Below, piece after piece: positions 1 through 12,234 of a stretch of 64,000 nt of DNA. The notes beneath the pieces were generated by a model. The model saw only the letters and a list, made by a program, of their open reading frames with translations. It did not search any database and was not told where the DNA came from. Position 1 is the stretch's first letter. Each line of letters begins with the position of its first letter. Origin of the DNA: Saxidomus purpurata (Eukaryota > Mollusca > Bivalvia > Venerida > Veneridae); contig JAFMSR010000014.1 of NCBI GenBank assembly GCA_022818135.1, positions 33,337,487 to 33,401,486 of the forward strand, written 5' to 3'. Made by a program: the position numbers and the translations under genes.

Positions 1-89
1 TATAACCAAAACATATTAATATGTATCAAAGCTTTAATCATCAAATAGATATGTTCCAGAATATTTTTACCTGTGAAGCATTTCGTTTT

Positions 90-135
90 TTTTAATTTTA
101 TGCAAATTATAAAGCGTTCCAAACGCTTTTGAGAT
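90..135. repeat. Short relic of the long-TIR foldback family
   Basis: The stretch reads AAATTATAAAGCGTTCCAAACGC and continues CTTTTGAGATTCCGACAT, closely matching the inner arm of the foldback element at 3903-3950. No other part of that element is recognisable here, so this is a fragment. Confidence 0.5.
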
Positions 136-244
136 TCCGACATAAACACACGTTTTCGCCATAGAGAAGAGCTGATAACAAGCAACTGAAACGAAAAAAT
201 CTAAAATGCTCCTAAGAACCTCTAAAAAAATTAAAAAGGAATAG

Positions 245-756
245 TCTGAATTTTCCAACTTGCTAACAGGTGGCGAAACCTGGGTATACATGTTTAAGCC
301 ACAGAGAAGAGCTGATAACAAGCAATTGAAACAAAAATATCAAACACGCTCATGTATTGCCAAGAGAACCATCAGTACGAAAAAATGTACGCCATTTTTT
401 AATTCTAGCGGGCCAGTTGTTCAAGTGCTTCCATCTGGCCATACAGTCACTGGACGCTTCTATAAGAACTCTGTGCTGAAGATACAATAAGAAACGTCCA
501 AGAAAAGGATGGTCAGGTACCCATATCTGATTTACGACAACACCTCCTCTCACAGGTGCTGGGGAGTGGGGGCGTTCTGGACGTATGAAAATGTGCATGT
601 TGTAAACTATCCACTTCACTCACAAAACCTGCGACTTCTTTTTTATTTCCAAGGCTTGAGAAGTTACTTTCAACCCAGAAGTTCTCTAAGCAGCGCTATA
701 TACCAGTATCTCCAAAAGATAACAAAAGAATACTATCTAGTCGCATTTCACGACTA
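245..756 (+). pseudogene. Decayed mariner-type transposase
   Basis: Conceptual translation gives GGETWVYMFKPQ, then SGPVVQV, GHTVTGRFYKNS and, further on, YDNTSSH, LFYFQGL and SAIYQYLQ. These follow the order of the catalytic half of mariner-like transposases (DETW block, HDN block, LFP.LK block). The copy is dead: the first catalytic Asp of the DETW motif is Gly, an in-frame TAA lies at 488-490 between the two catalytic blocks, residues are missing around that stop, and no N-terminal helix-turn-helix half or terminal inverted repeats are visible. The 20-mer GAGAAGAGCTGATAACAAGC occurs at both 164 and 304, so the 5' part also carries an internal ~140-bp rearranged duplication. It is a relic with no expected function. 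Confidence 0.8.
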
Positions 757-2142
757 AGTGAAAGGCTTACACCAAATGTATTTCGGTAAACGGGTGATAC
801 ATTGAAGGTTTGCGATAATAATATTTTAATAAAACGCTGCCCTTCTCATAGAGGTATAATGTAGTGTAGTATTTGAAACACGGAGTGCAATAGCTTTGGA
901 GAGATTTTCTAGCGGATGCCTTGGTGTCTGGGGATATATACACTATTATAAGGGTTTAGGTAGGAATAGTATCGTATAGTTTTGATAGAAAGATAGCTTC
1001 AATTCCCGCGGGTTCTTCGGCCTCCGCGGAGGCGTGGTTTATCTTAGTGTATAGGAAATAGCTCAAGACGATAGATAACTTTAATTCCTGCAGGTTCTTC
1101 AGCGTCCGGGGAAGCGAACTTTATTATAGGATCAAAGGACAGAGTACAATATAGATATTTTTTTTAATGTCTGTTGGAAAGTTTCTTTACTTCCGCAACT
1201 TAGTGTTGTCATATGTCAAATTAAACTTTAATTTAGGTATATTAGATCCACCGAGAGCATACATTACCTTTTAAATTGAATTTTCATGTGTAAAATCTCA
1301 AGTTGATAAATGCGGTTAGAAATTGATAGTTATAGGCTATTATAATTATAATGACTATGCATAACACTCCAATTGGGATTAAAAAATCATTTAGATGTAA
1401 AAAAGTGCAATTTCAATTATGTACAATTAGTCGAAACTGTGTGTCTAGGTTATAAACATTAAGTTGAAGTTCAAGTCGGCAAGAATCTTACAAGAATGCA
1501 TACTGGAATATTTTTATTTTACTGATCATTCTCAAGTATGTTTTAAACGATGTTTGCAAACATACGCCTAATCGCTAGGACCGCCCTTCCTTGCCAACGT
1601 GCAGTATCGTTCCTAGCCAACGTGCAATACCGTAGAACACTGAACGAACTGTTAGGCAAAGTTAACGGGGTAATATGAAAATATATAATAAGTTGAAATA
1701 CAGTCGGGGAAAGGACCTGTTTTTATGAAGCAATAGTAGTGCAAGTCGGTTTGGATAAGTTGATAGTGACGTCATGTTATGTTTACACATTTTCCACTGT
1801 GTAGCAGTAACAACACTAGACTAGTAAAACTTGCCTCCTTTTGTTACATTATTTTATTTCACTTCAAAAAATGACTCGTACTCCTAACTTTTTTATATTT
1901 GATAAAGATATCGCAAAAAATCTATATCTACAATATACAGAATTGTGTATTAGTTTCTCAAAGTATCGCATATTAATTGTAGCAAGGATATAACAAATGT
2001 ACATGTGCTTGTAAGAAGCCTTGATCGGAAATAAAACTTGAAACTTGACACTGTTATTATTGAAAACTGGGAAAGCAATCATCTACGACAAAGTTATATT
2101 TGAATTAAATCTCATCTCCGTACAGAGGAAGAAATAGCTTGA
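757..2142. other. Intergenic, no gene seen
   Basis: AT-rich sequence without a supportable reading frame. The only structure is an imperfect ~95-bp direct duplication around 1000-1130: CGCGGGTTCTTCGGCCTCCG near 1007 recurs as TGCAGGTTCTTCAGCGTCCG near 1089. A short local repeat of GCCAACGTGCA lies at 1595-1625. Confidence 0.6.
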
Positions 2143-2222
2143 GGTGGTTAGCGTAGAAGACTGTTAGGTGGGATTTCTGATACACAGCTGGTTCGAATCC
2201 CGCGGAGTGAAGTGTTTCCCGT
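2143..2222 (+). repeat. tRNA-like sequence, probable SINE head
   Basis: The stretch has a perfect B-box type core GGTTCGAATCC near 2191 followed by CGCGGAG, and GGTTAGCG about 45 bases upstream in the place of an A box. The cloverleaf cannot be closed convincingly (weak acceptor stem, no clear anticodon arm), so I read it as a degenerate tRNA-derived SINE promoter rather than a tRNA gene. Confidence 0.4.
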
Positions 2223-3164
2223 ATGGCAGTTTTTTAGTTATATAACGAAAATTTCTGATCAGTGTGAGTGAATCTTTTTTCGTTTGAATTGATGAATTAG
2301 ACTAAATTGATTTCCCTTGGTTCATAAGCTCCGATAGGTGTGGCAGTTTGGTATCTCACGAAGGTTTCGTGCATTATAAAGTAGCGCGTAATTGCCATTC
2401 AGCATTGGGTACAGTCGACATAAGAAATAAAGTATTAAATGCTCTATGACCTGTTTTCATTTATATAATTATTTTGAAAAGTGTTGAATATTTTCATATT
2501 GCTATATGGTCACATTGTAAATGAGTTACATACGCATATTTGAAATAGAAGTTTTTGCAAGAGAACGAATGGTGTTACATAATTGTATGTTATAGTGAAG
2601 TATCATTACATATTAAGGTTTTTGTACTAAAATAAAAAGTCCGTCTGTCGGTACCCATAGGGCTTTAACCAAAAAATACTTTGTGTTTTTTTTTGTTTCT
2701 ATTTCCTGTCTAAGCTATCGGAGGTGTTTTCATAAGGGAAAATATAATCAAGCATTTTGAAAACATTTGTTGGCGACTCGAGACATGTTCAAGACAGTAG
2801 TACATGACAGAAATATGTAGTTCCTAGTGTTGTTATTTTGCTCATTGAAAGCCATTTTGCCGCGTCTTTGATGCATTGTATCAATGCTTTTCTTGTTATT
2901 TAATTGACGTAGTACGTTCATACCTATGTATGGTTTACAAACAGTCTAAAGCTGCGGGCGTTAAGCTTAGTTTGGCCTCTTCCGCGTAATAATCAGTTTG
3001 TGTCGTCCAAAATTAATATTTTTGCAATCCTGTTCATAGCCTGCAGTTACGGAAATATATTAACAAAATCACGTTAAATTTTTAAAGCTTGTGCAATTAT
3101 TAAATATTTATGCACCAAAAGAAGCAGCGTACAATATCTAGTAGATTTTCTCGACATGTTTAAG
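2223..3164. other. Intergenic, nothing recognised
   Basis: AT-rich sequence with frequent stops in all frames and no repeat family that I recognise. Confidence 0.5.
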
Positions 3165-4112
3165 CTGCTCGCTCACAGCTATGGGTGAAAAAATTAATTT
3201 AGAGAAAAATTATATGTAAAATGTAATGACTAGAATCAACAATATAAGTAAAAATCTAGGTAGAAATTTGCAAAATTCCATTCCAGATGGTTTGGTTTAA
3301 CGGCACCGCTACGGTAAACGGTTATATTGGCATTCTCGAAAGCGTTTATAACGCTTTATAATTTGGTTGCATACAATTTCTAATTTTCAGATATGTTTAC
3401 AGGAATGTTTACTGGAACATTTTAATTTGACTGCTCATTCTAAATAATGTTAGTTTCAGAGAGTTTGAACAGCTATGTCTTTCCGTCTAAATCTGAGAGC
3501 GAGCAGCTTTGAAAAAGGCTATATGTAAGTAAAAAAATAAATAAGAGCATGTATCGAGAAATGTTGCGTTTCGCCCAAAATGCCGTAAAGTGACAATAAA
3601 CCTGCAACCACCCAAAATGAAAACCAACTATTACAGGGTTCACAGCACTATAATTCCGGTTTTAGGGCGTGTCCCTTTAAATCACATAAATGAGTAAACT
3701 CCTAATAATTTAGAAAACTTTTGAGATTGCTGTTCCAAAAAGAACAAAAAACACGATACATTTGAAACATCTTTAAAACACAGATGAAAAAATAATCAAT
3801 TCCTGACCAGACCTGACAGTAAAATCATATTTTTTTGTTTAAAAGAGGCCCTCCCTAAAACTTGTGTCAAATTCTATATGCAAATTTGAAAGTGTATTCT
3901 TCCAAATTATAAAACGTTACAAACGCTTTTGAAAATGCCAACATTACCATATATCGTAGCGGTGCCGTTAAACCAAACCTACCAACATTTGCAATGGATT
4001 TTTGCTTAGATTTTTACTTATATTGTTGATTCTAGCCATAACATTTACATTTTATGTATTAGTACATCTTTTTTTTTTAATTACCTGTAACTGTGAGCGA
4101 GGAGCTTTAAAG
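3165..4112. mobile_element. Foldback/MITE element with ~200-bp inverted arms
   Basis: The left arm (about 3165-3370) contains GCTCGCTCACAG, AGAATCAACAATATAAGTAA, GGTTTAACGGCACCGCTACG and CGTTTATAACGCTTTATAAT. The right arm (about 3900-4112) carries the reverse complements in mirror order: ATTATAAAACGTTACAAACG, CGTAGCGGTGCCGTTAAACC, TTACTTATATTGTTGATTCT, then CTGTGAGCGAGGAGC. Arms of this length around a ~530-bp AT-rich centre with no coding potential are typical of foldback or long-TIR non-autonomous DNA transposons. The centre holds no open frame of note. I could not fix a target-site duplication, so the superfamily is open. Confidence 0.75.
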
Positions 4113-4370
4113 TTTTTAATCCCGTTGCATATAGAGCTTTCCGCATATAACATATGCGGTTAAAAACCAACGTGTCCGTTAGCTATATGCGGCAGACACA
4201 TGTACTTTGATCCCGCGTGAGAAAATAATACATAAATTCGATTTAAAGTTTATTTATAATTGATGAAAGAACGCAAACTGATGTCTGAAAGTCCGAAACA
4301 GGATTAATGAATGAAAGAAATAGAATGGATGGACACTGGAGTCGTTTCTGTAATAATTGATTGATGTTGA

Positions 4371-6210
4371 TGCTGTTGCTGTTACTGCTGCGTGGGTCTT
4401 ATCAAACAGTATTGGCCTTGTCTAACAGCATAGGCATTACCAAACAGCTTAAGCCTTATCAAACAGTACAGGCCTTATCTAACAGTATTGGCCTTATCAA
4501 ACAGCATAGGCCTTATCTATCAGCATAGGCCTTATCCAACAGCATAGGCCTTATCTAACAGTATAGGCCTTATCAAACAGCAAAGATGTAATCCAACAGC
4601 ATAGCCCTTCTCTAACAGCATATGCCTTATCTAAAAGCAAAGGTCTTATTTTACAGCATAGGTCTTATCTAGCAGCATTGGCATAATGTAACAGCATATG
4701 CTGTATCTAACAGCATAGGTCTAATCTATCAGCATTGGCCTTATCTAACAACATAGGCCTTATCTAAAATCATGGGCCTTATCTAACAGCATTGGCCTTA
4801 TCTAACAGCATAGGCCTTATCTAAAATCAAAGCCTTATCTAACAACATAGGCCTTATCTGAAATCATAGGCCTTATCTAACTGCATAGGCCTTATTCAAC
4901 ACCATAGGCCTGATCTCACAACATAGGTCTTATCTAACAGCATATGCCTTATCTAACAGCATATGCCTTATCTAACAACATAGGCCTTATCTAGCAACAT
5001 AGGCCTTATCTAAAATAATAGGCTTTATCTAACGGCATAGGCCTTATTCAACAGCATAGACCTTATCTAACAACATATGTCTTATCTAACATCATAGGCC
5101 TTATCTTACAGCATTGGCCGTATCTAATAACATAGGCCTCATCTAAAATCATAGGCCTTATCTAACGGCAAAGGCCTTATTCAACAGCATGGGCCTTATC
5201 TAACAGCATATGTCTTATCTAACTTCATAGGCCTTATCTAACAGCATAGGTCTTATCTTACAGCATAGGCCTTATCTAACGACATAGGCTTACACCAACA
5301 ACATAGGCCTTATCTACCAGCATAGGTCTTTTCTAACATCATAGGTCTTATCTTACAGCATTGGCCTTATCTTACAGCCTAGGTCTTGTCTTACAGCTAA
5401 GGCCTTATCTAACATCAAAGGTCTTATCTTACAGCATAGGCCTTTTTAACATCATAGGTCTTATCTAACAGCATAGGTCTTATATTACAGCCTAGGTCTT
5501 ATCTTACAGCATAGGCCTTATCTAACATCATAGGTCTTATCTTACAGCACAGCATAGGTCTTATCTAACAGCATATGCCTTATCTTACAGCCTAGGTCTT
5601 ATCTTACAGCATAGGTCTTATCTAACAGCATAGGCCTTATCTTACAGCATAGGTCATATCTTACAGCATAGGCCTTATCTAACATCATAGGCCTTATCTT
5701 ACAGCCTAGGTCTTATCTAACAGCATAGGCCTTATCTTACAGCCTAGGTCTTATCTTACAGCATAGGTCTTATCTAACAGCATAGGCCTTATCTTACAGC
5801 ATAGGTCATATCTTACAGCATAGGTCTTATCTAACAGCATAGGCCTTATCTTACAGCATAGGTCATATCTTACAGCATAGGCCTTATCTAACATCATAGG
5901 CCTTATCTTACAGCCTAGGTCTTATCTTACAGCATAGGTCTTATCTAACAGCATAGGCCTTATCTTACAGCATAGGTCATATTTTACAGCATAGGCCTTA
6001 TCTAACATCATAGGCCTTATCTTACAGCCTAGGTCTTATCTAACAGCATAGGTCTTATCTAACAGCATAAGCCCTATCTAACAGCATAGGCCATATCTTA
6101 CAGCCTAGGTCTTATCTCTCAGCATTGGCTTTATCTTACAACATAGGCCTTATCTAAAAATCATAGGTCTTATCTATCAACATGGGTCTTATCTAACAGC
6201 ATAGGACTGC
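4371..6210. repeat. 19-bp minisatellite with 114-bp higher-order period
   Basis: About 95 head-to-tail copies of a 19-bp unit of the form CCTTATCTAACAGCATAGG. Variants swap TAACAG for TTACAG, GCATAGG for GCCTAGG, and AGGCC for AGGTC. The GCCTAGG variant lies at 5591, 5705, 5743, 5914 and 6028; the spacings 114, 38, 171 and 114 are all exact multiples of 19. From about 5,500 onward the units form a six-unit (114-bp) higher-order repeat, while the 5' half is more diverged. It follows GTTGATGCTGTTGCTGTTAC and ends near GGACTGCACAGTTG. No coding function is apparent; 19 is not a multiple of 3. Confidence 0.93.
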
Positions 6211-8091
6211 ACAGTTGCATACAGGCTGGTCCGGACCTATGATGGAAACAGGGGACTTTAAGTACGTTTTCCTGCGTGGCGGCTCATAACTTTCATATAA
6301 ATAATCATAAATTAAAACTTGAATTTCAAATACCCTGACATATTTCACTGGGTCGCACGTTATTCATGTTTCTCGGGTTTTCAAGCGCTGATCATCTGTT
6401 AACAAAGGCGGGATAAATTAATTTATTATCGGGTTGGAGCTACCTTAAGAATGTACTCGTGCATAGCAGGCGGGAAAAGAATCACGTGATGGTAGTTGAT
6501 TTAGTGTGTAATGGGTATTGAAGAGCCATTCGAGGTTTCGTCGCCAGATCGTTTACACTCAAATTTTACAAAAAGGTTTTATGTGCCATATGTTCTGTTA
6601 TGACAATTATTTTTGTGTTTTCAGATATCATCTGCTGATAGATTGTTAAAGACATTTTTCATTTTCAAAGTGCTGCGCATTACAAATTTGTATTTGCAAT
6701 TCATGTCTTACAACAAACAGTTATATAGTAAAAACAAGTGATTATAATATGTATATAAAGCGGTCATTGTTTCATGTCCGTCGACGTTAACATTTAGAAG
6801 CATGTAAAATACTGTTTTAACGAGGATTATTTCATGAACTACGCATGATATGTTCTGTAAGTCGTTTCATATTTCCTCATTAATAGGGGATGTGTTTATG
6901 AACGTTCGCCTAATTTTCGGCATTAACATTTTGGGTATGTCAGCGGACTTGAGAGGAATGTCTGCTTTGGACACGTTGATATTTTGTGTCAAGAACTGAT
7001 GTTTTCAAAACGTCTATATAATGGCAATTATAATGGTATTAAAAAAGGGACATTATACGAAACTGCAGTCATATGGATAAGATCATATGGATGTGCATAT
7101 GTATAAAATTGTAAGTTCACCAAATGTATTAATTTAAACACAATCTGCCATTTTCCAATGAACATCATGAACTTAATCCATCAGATTCAGTTTAGGTGCC
7201 ACACGGTTGTAAACTGTGAACAAGTGTATTATTCATTTGTAAACGAAGTAGAAAAAGACATTTCAGATCAGACAGACAAAAAAGTTATCGACTGGTGCAT
7301 GAAAATCAGATAAACGTCCAGTAAAATAGATTCGATTCCATAATCTAAACATGGTGACCCCAATAAGTGTGTTAACCCTAACCGGTTTAATGTGGGTGCG
7401 GCAACGAGGAATGGTCGGTAATTTGAAGCAGTTGCTCGCTTAAATGGTTCGACTAGTGAAAAGGTAACTACTATCGGGTTGGTAATCCATAGGGAAGAGC
7501 CTTCCAGCCCTGATGCTTAGTTGGAAGATATTCCGTTATAAAATAAAAATTCCAATTAAACCCTTGAAAGATTCTATTGACTCTATCATGTATAATGTGT
7601 TCACACATACTGAAGAAACTGCTCTGAATCCAAAAGGAGGAATGGCTAATGTTGTCAAGTTCTTTACAAGAACAAAAAAATGCAAATTTATAGTCCTAAT
7701 ATTACCAAACGAAATTTCATTTTGCAGTCAACCATGACAAACAGATCAAACCAAATGCACTGTACGTCATCAAGACACAAAGAAAGAGTTGAAATATTTA
7801 AGGACCATGCTACTATAATAATGATGCTTCGAAAATGCCCAAATCTTACTAAATTTGTGTTAGCTAAGAATAATCTTCTTCTATCAGTTTTTCAAATACT
7901 TCGATTAGACTTAAGGAAGTTTGCAAGTTAATCACATGGCTATTTTTTTTCGGGAATACCCGCGAGCAACCTTCAATAGCCTCTTTTAAATTAATCAATA
8001 GTTAATTTCGTTATTAAATCTACTTTCAGAGATTTTTTTTGAGGAAGTAGAAACCACTTACATAATTTTACGTCTCCACATTTATAGATCA
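6211..8091. other. Intergenic; upstream region of the LDLa-domain gene
   Basis: Mostly AT-rich sequence without recognised features. Two small overlapping frames at 7513-7931 have neither a recognisable domain nor a good splice context and are not called. Distal regulatory elements for the gene starting at 8133 could lie here, but none is identifiable by eye. Confidence 0.4.
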
Positions 8092-8099
8092 TATAAAAG
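8092..8099 (+). promoter_or_regulatory. TATA box of the LDLa-domain gene
   Basis: TATAAAAG lies 34 bases before the proposed ATG at 8133, so transcription would start about 8120-8125 and the 5' leader would be only about 10 nt. It is a canonical core-promoter sequence, and its position fits the splice-based choice of first exon. Confidence 0.6.
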
Positions 8100-8132
8100 C
8101 AGACGGTTTTTTAATTGTACGCGTAACTAGAA

Positions 8133-11100
8133 ATGGGCGCAATGCAGGTAAAAGATATTACGTTATATGTTAAATGTTTTAAAAATACCCTGTAATGTTA
8201 TCTTTTTCACAGTTGCAAAATGAACAGTAATGTTTATAAAAAGTTTTGCCTTTTAACGGAAACTTTTTAATTTTAATTATTTCTTATAAATTTCGATCGA
8301 AAAAATATTGACGTTTCTGAGATAGAACGCGGCTCAAGTATATTTGTCGATTCTTTCCTCAAAATTGAATTGCAATGTAGCAATGTTCGATTGCAAAGTA
8401 GCTCCTTTTTAAAAAAAATCTTGTAAAATTTTACCTTAGTAATGTTTCAAACGTAGCTTTACAATGTTTGTCTTGTAAGGTTTTCCCTAGCAAATGAGTA
8501 ACGTAGCTATTCAATGTATCTTATAGTTTTTGATAAGCTAGCACTCGACGCCAAAAAAAATCCCTGTAACTGCTAGATGCAAATATGCATGACATCAAAA
8601 AGGAAACGCTGGCTTTGTGATTTATCAAAAATGAAGTGCAAAATTTAAGTTGTAAAAAGGCGAATCTATGAGAAAAAAAGACTTTTTTATGTTGTTAAAA
8701 AAATAAGTTAACTAATATGACACATTGTGAAAATAAGCCACAATGACAACAGCACTTGTAAACGGTCGCGGCCATTAAAGTGTGGTAATAACAATATCTT
8801 TCCTCAGAAAAATGTTACTAATTACGGTGGTATTAATTGTAATTATTTCTCATTGCAGTATCTGTCCGCACTGCTGCTGATCGTTTTTGTCATTTCCGTA
8901 ACAGACGCAGACTATGAAAGAGGAAAACACTATCGAAAAGACTCGAAATATGGCAAAGGAATACCTCCTCCCCCACCTCGTCCTCAGCGACCAAGATTAA
9001 ACTTTGATCGTGTAACAAAAGAACTGAGTAAGTTATTCGTCGAATTCTGCTTAATATATCAGCAAATAGCAATCATAATTTGACAGTCTTAATACAAGTA
9101 AGTATCAATTAAGTAATTAATATTTATGAATATTTTTACACACATTGTACGTTACGTTGCAATAATTTATTTATTTGTTTAGACGTTATTATTTGAGTGT
9201 TGTAACAGAGAAGTAACTTAAAACATAACGTAGTCTTTAGCGTTTTCTCCACCAGATCAATAAGGAACGATTAGAAAAGATAGACATTCGACCTTTTTCT
9301 TAAAAAATAATGCCTAAGAAAATGAAAAGAAGATGGATTGCTACCTCAAAATTAATATATAGAGGATAATTGTTGGTTTCGGTGTAAGATCACATTAAAT
9401 TTCACCGAGTGGGCACCAAAAGTGATATTTCCACGAGTGGCGCAGCCACGAGTGAAAATAACAATTTTGGTGTTCACGAGTGAAATTAACGTGATATTAC
9501 ACCGATACCAACAATTTTTCTGTTTATTTTATGGTTAAAACTCTACTTTTATTGAGTTTGTTTCTAAAAAACATCAAAAATTGCGGGAAACGTCACCAGA
9601 AAACATAGCGCAAATGACGTCATTTTAACGACGTCATCATCGCATGGTTTCCAGCATTAATTACGCTCGGTATACTTTTTGACGTAAATCCGGGTAAAAT
9701 ATTGCAAAAACAGTGAAAAATAAAAATGGTAATCCACTGTTTCAAAACTGTGGATTATCACTTTTATTTCACTGAGAAATAGAGGATAATTGTTGGTTTC
9801 GGTGTAAGATCACGTTATAATTTCACCGAGTGGGCACCAAAGTGATATTTTCACGAGTGGCGCAGCCACGAGTGAAAATAACTACTTTTGGTGTTCACGA
9901 GGAAATTAACGTGAAATTACACCGATACCAACAATTTTTCTGTTTATTTTATGGTTAAAACTCTTTTTTATTGAGTTTGTTTCTATAAAACATCGAAAAT
10001 CGCGGGAAACGTCATCAGAAAACATAGAACAAATGACGTCATTTAAACGACGTCATCGTCGCATGGTCTCCAGCATTAATAACGCTCAGTATACTTTTTG
10101 ACGTAAATCCGGGCTAAAGATTGCAAAAACAGTGAAAAATAAAAATGGTAATCCACTGTTTCAAAACTGTGGATTATCACTTTTATTTCACTGAGAAAAC
10201 TCTATAATTCACAGGAAAACATAAAATAAAACTCTATAATTCACTGGAAAACATAAAATAAATTTTAATACTCCAATTGTTTGCTGAAATGGATTGATAT
10301 TGAATAAAACAAGACACTTCAATGATTGTTCAAGCAAATACTCTTTTCGACATTTATTTAAAGAGATTATGAATATCATTCAAGAGAAAAAATCACAGAA
10401 TTTACCTTCAATACAGGATTCAAACAGGTGACTTTATCGGTGGTGTAAATTGTACAACGATTGTCTTAAAGTAGTTGTTAATCGTCGTTGAATTTAATAT
10501 TCTCTCAAATAGTTATAGGCTGTCTAGAAAGTATATAAACCTCTATACATTTGGACCGTACTTTAATCTCACAAAATATTGAACAATCATTGTCATAGGA
10601 ATAGGTTATTAATTGCAAATAAATGTTTAAAGTAACGCGATATCAGTTTTACTCTTCATCTACTTAAAACTCATCATCCTAAAAATTGTAGTGAGTGTAC
10701 TAGTAGTCCTGAACACTATCAGAACATTCTAAGAGATGCCAAAGGACTGGTTTTAGTTTCAATAATGTCGACGTGTTCAAACCAGTGCAATGTTTGGCTA
10801 AAGTCGCACATGTGTTAGTTAGTCGTTATTTCAGTTATCAGTTATCTGCTAATGCTGAATAAATTGTCTGAACATATTCTTTCATTTCAAATCTAGAATC
10901 CACCTGACAGTTATAAGAGAGATACTAAATATGTAACGGGATCTGCTTATTATTGTTTCCTTTTGTATACTTGCGTTCATGTGTGTGAGGGTGGGATCAT
11001 TTAAATTTTAATTAATTCGTTAATAAGAAGAAAGTAACGTATATTCTGATTAATTTGGGTTTAAAGAAACGAAATAGTTTTATACTTCTGTATCTATACA

Positions 11101-12118
11101 TTTCTACTTAGAATATATTTTTATCTGTTGCAAAGGAAATTGTAGGCATACTGGCCTAATTCCGTGTTTTCGAGAAATACCCGTGCGATGCTTTTCCAAA
11201 GATGAAAGATGCAATGGTCCAGTCTTCTGTAACCGTTACCATGACGATGAATTGGGTTGTAATGGTAAATATTGCTCATTAACATTAACTAAATAATTGC
11301 ATACTACAATCCTTTGTAGTACAATGTCATATGAAAGAAACATGAATGTGTGCTTTGTTTGAAACAATCGAACATGATGTTGATATTTATTCGGTTTCTG
11401 CTGATAATGATGAGGCTATTCAGTAAGTTTGCCAAAGTAATTAAACATGCTCGTTACAAAATCACAGTGTCTGAATTGCACCGTGTGTAATATTCATCCA
11501 TCTTGTGTGTACTATGCTAGTTAACTAAACAGAAACGCTTTCCTAAGAAATCATATTCTAATTAAGATCAAAGAAAAACTTAATATAGATACTTCAATTT
11601 TCCACCAAATACTTTATGGAACATTTTCTTAGTTTATATTTTTGTAAATGAATGAATATCTGAAACTGGAATTACATATCCACACAGGGAATCATGAGCC
11701 AGATGACCTAGAAACGCGCACATTTACTGTTCGTTTGACGAGCACGAAGTCAGCTCAGTTTAGAACCACCACAACTACCCATACAACAACACAGATGACG
11801 TCATCTATGATTACATCTACTTTTGTGTCTTTGGCAAACAGTACTTCGACAACAAGTGTTACACCTCGTGTACATCCTTCCAATTCAGAGACAACTCAAG
11901 CTGCTACATCGGAAATTGTTGCTACTGTAACAACAGCCTCTCCTATAGTGGGTGTCATTGCAGGACCAGGGAATGCATGCCAGAACCTAGCGGCAGTTCC
12001 CGCCGGGGGGGTAGCTGCAGCTGCAAATAGATTTGGGTTAATAATGGGTAACACTGTATTTACAGGATCTCTTACCGCATTTGCTGTCTGTACTCAAACA
12101 TCGGTGAAGATCTCTTAA
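8133..12118 (+). CDS. Secreted or surface protein: signal peptide, LDLa-like domain, Thr/Ser-rich stalk
   Basis: Four coding exons: 8133-8147, 8859-9027, 11136-11264 and 11688-12118 (247 residues). Junction phases are 0, 1 and 1, all GT-AG. Residues 1-22 form a signal peptide: MGAMQ from the tiny first exon, then a hydrophobic run ending VTDA. Residues 23-61 are basic with PPPPPRPQRPR. Exon 3 (residues 62-105) holds six cysteines (64, 72, 80, 87, 93, 103) spaced like an LDL-receptor class A repeat, with DDELGC in place of the Ca-binding SDE end; it is a symmetrical phase-1 exon, the usual LDLa cassette. Residues about 105-180 are Thr/Ser-rich, with long TTTTTHTTT runs suggesting O-glycosylation. 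The last ~50 residues are Ala/Gly-rich and hydrophobic; they could be membrane-associated, but no clean transmembrane helix or GPI signal is evident. Ligand and role are unknown. The least certain parts are the 15-nt first exon and the weak acceptor before exon 3. Confidence 0.72.
9361..10200. repeat. 420-bp tandem duplication of a hairpin (MITE-like) element inside intron 2
   Basis: AGAGGATAATTGTTGGTTTC starts at both 9361 and 9781, exactly 420 bp apart, and the copies stay about 95% alike to the end (TTATTTCACTGAGAAA). Each unit holds two inverted pairs. The first is ATTGTTGGTTTCGGTGTAAG against CACCGATACCAACAAT about 150 bp later. The second is a tight hairpin, GTAATCCACTGTTTCAAAAC and GTGGATTATCAC. 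A 33-bp direct repeat (CTCTATAATTCAC) follows at 10,199-10,262. It lies wholly in the intron between exons 2 and 3 of the LDLa gene and has no coding potential. Confidence 0.85.
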
Positions 12119-12228
12119 GAATGCTAACTAGCTATCAAGTTTTTGGTATTTGATATAGCATTAACAACAAAATAGTGTAAACAGTTTTTCTATCTTTCTT
12201 TTTCACCATTCACAAAAATTACTGAGTA

Positions 12229-12234
12229 AATAAA
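12229..12234 (+). terminator. AATAAA poly(A) signal of the LDLa-domain gene
   Basis: AATAAA occurs 111 nt after the TAA at 12116-12118 and is the first canonical signal downstream, giving a short 3' UTR of about 130 nt. Confidence 0.6.

Noticed and set aside
2143..2222. Functional tRNA gene
   Set aside because: The B box is perfect but acceptor and anticodon stems do not form; more likely a SINE fragment.
4371..6210. CRISPR-like array
   Set aside because: Direct 19-bp units abut with no unique spacers, and the genome is eukaryotic.
7513..7931. Two overlapping small open frames upstream of the LDLa gene
   Set aside because: No recognised domain, no good acceptor or donor around them; chance frames are expected at this length.
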